Shown piece after piece: positions 14,364 to 14,869 of a DNA stretch of 14,869 nucleotides. The DNA lies in the NCBI GenBank assembly GCA_031367285.1, contig JANLPN010000393.1, positions 1 through 14,869 on the forward strand. The letters are read 5' to 3'. Numbering within the stretch: the first letter of the stretch is position 1; every line of letters starts with the position of its first letter. The notes beneath the pieces were generated by a model. That model was not told the DNA's origin, did no database searches, and saw only the letters and a list, made by a program, of their open reading frames with translations. Position numbers and translations under genes: made by a program. The DNA comes from CAISIP01 sp031367285. GTDB taxonomy: Bacteria; Pseudomonadota; Gammaproteobacteria; Burkholderiales; Burkholderiaceae_C.

Positions 14364-14869
14364 ATGACCATTTCCATGTACCAGGCCAGTGTGCCGCGTT
14401 TTGTCAACATCCTCGGCAATCTGTCGAACATACTCGGCAAAGCGCAGGCGCATATAGACGCCAAAAAAATCGCCGATGCCTCGCTCACCGCCTACCGCCT
14501 GTTCCCCGACATGTTGCCCATGACCACGCAGGTGCAGATCGCGTGTGACACGGCCAAGGGTGTGGTGGCGCGCCTGAGCGGGGTGGATGCTCCGGTATTC
14601 GAGGACAACGAGACAACGCTAGCGCAGCTCCAGGCGCGTATTGCCAAGACCATTGCTTTTGTCCAGACCGTGCCGGCGTCGAAGATCGACGGTACGGAAG
14701 ACAAGGACATCGTGGTCAAGCGCGGAGACAAGGAAACGCATTACAAAGGCATGCAGTTCCTGCTCGGCCACGCCATACCCAACTTCTACTTCCACGTCAC
14801 CACCACCTACAACATCCTGCGCCACAACGGCCTTGAAATCGGCAAACGCGACTTCCTCGGTAATCCGTA
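14364..14869 (+). CDS. DUF1993-family protein (reaches right edge)
   Basis: At least 168 residues, starting MTISMYQASVPRFVNILGNL, with AYRLFPDMLPMTTQVQIACD, a VVARLSG stretch and FYFHVTTTYNILRHNG near the end. This is the pattern of DUF1993, a helical family of about 170 residues related to DinB-like four-helix bundles, without known function. AGGA at 14354-14357 lies 6 bases before the ATG, which settles the start. The window ends on the first two bases (TA) of the next codon. The protein is already near full family length, so that codon may be the stop. It follows the ABC-type ATPase gene with a gap of 114 bases, in which no clear promoter or terminator was found. Confidence 0.88.
   Translation, partial: MTISMYQASVPRFVNILGNLSNILGKAQAHIDAKKIADASLTAYRLFPDMLPMTTQVQIACDTAKGVVARLSGVDAPVFEDNETTLAQLQARIAKTIAFVQTVPASKIDGTEDKDIVVKRGDKETHYKGMQFLLGHAIPNFYFHVTTTYNILRHNGLEIGKRDFLGNP

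Overview
The window is high-GC, densely packed, Gram-negative chromosomal DNA. It most resembles a betaproteobacterium (Burkholderiales or a close relative). This is judged from the codon bias, the periplasmic di-haem peroxidase, the FecR/CHASE2/histidine-kinase/response-regulator cluster and the TolB-type adenylate cyclase. No rRNA, tRNA, CRISPR array or insertion sequence was seen, and no ribosomal marker is present to place it more exactly.

Left part (1-3690), accessory in character. The 5' end of a DUF2167-type exported protein runs off the left edge on the minus strand. After it come about 560 bases without a convincing gene, holding nested inverted repeats, a direct repeat, an 18-base imperfect palindrome and a terminator-like hairpin, perhaps the scar of an integrated element. 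A minus-strand group follows: an orphan ParD-like antitoxin, then a RelB-like antitoxin and a RelE/ParE toxin that share one base. Next is a di-haem cytochrome c peroxidase (minus) and then a BrnT/BrnA toxin-antitoxin pair (plus). The peroxidase gene is thus bracketed by two toxin-antitoxin loci.

Middle (3691-8657), plus strand, signalling. A class I O-methyltransferase is followed after 5 bases by a class III nucleotide cyclase fused to a TolB-like domain and a TPR-like tail. A perfect 12-base-arm inverted repeat ends this unit. A separate gene then encodes a membrane PAS-PAS-GGDEF-EAL protein. Its GGDEF half is degenerate (GSDEF) and its EAL half keeps the catalytic residues, so it is probably a c-di-GMP phosphodiesterase.

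Right part (8695-13308), minus strand, one tightly coupled operon. In order of transcription it encodes a NarL-type response regulator, an exported LysM-FecR protein with FN3-like repeats, a CHASE2 sensor segment and a PAS-histidine kinase. The stop/start overlap between the first two genes is ATGA. The CHASE2 and kinase segments lie in the same reading frame and are separated by exactly one TAG codon at 10090-10092. Together they make a canonical CHASE2-3TM-PAS-HK sensor split by an amber codon, which is the most notable feature of the window. The proposed logic is that LysM/FecR senses the envelope, CHASE2 relays it to the kinase, and the regulator responds; this is inference from gene order.

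Far right (13581-14869), plus strand. A lone ABC-type ATPase with non-consensus signature and catalytic positions is followed by a DUF1993 protein that reaches the window edge, probably missing only its last base or a few residues.
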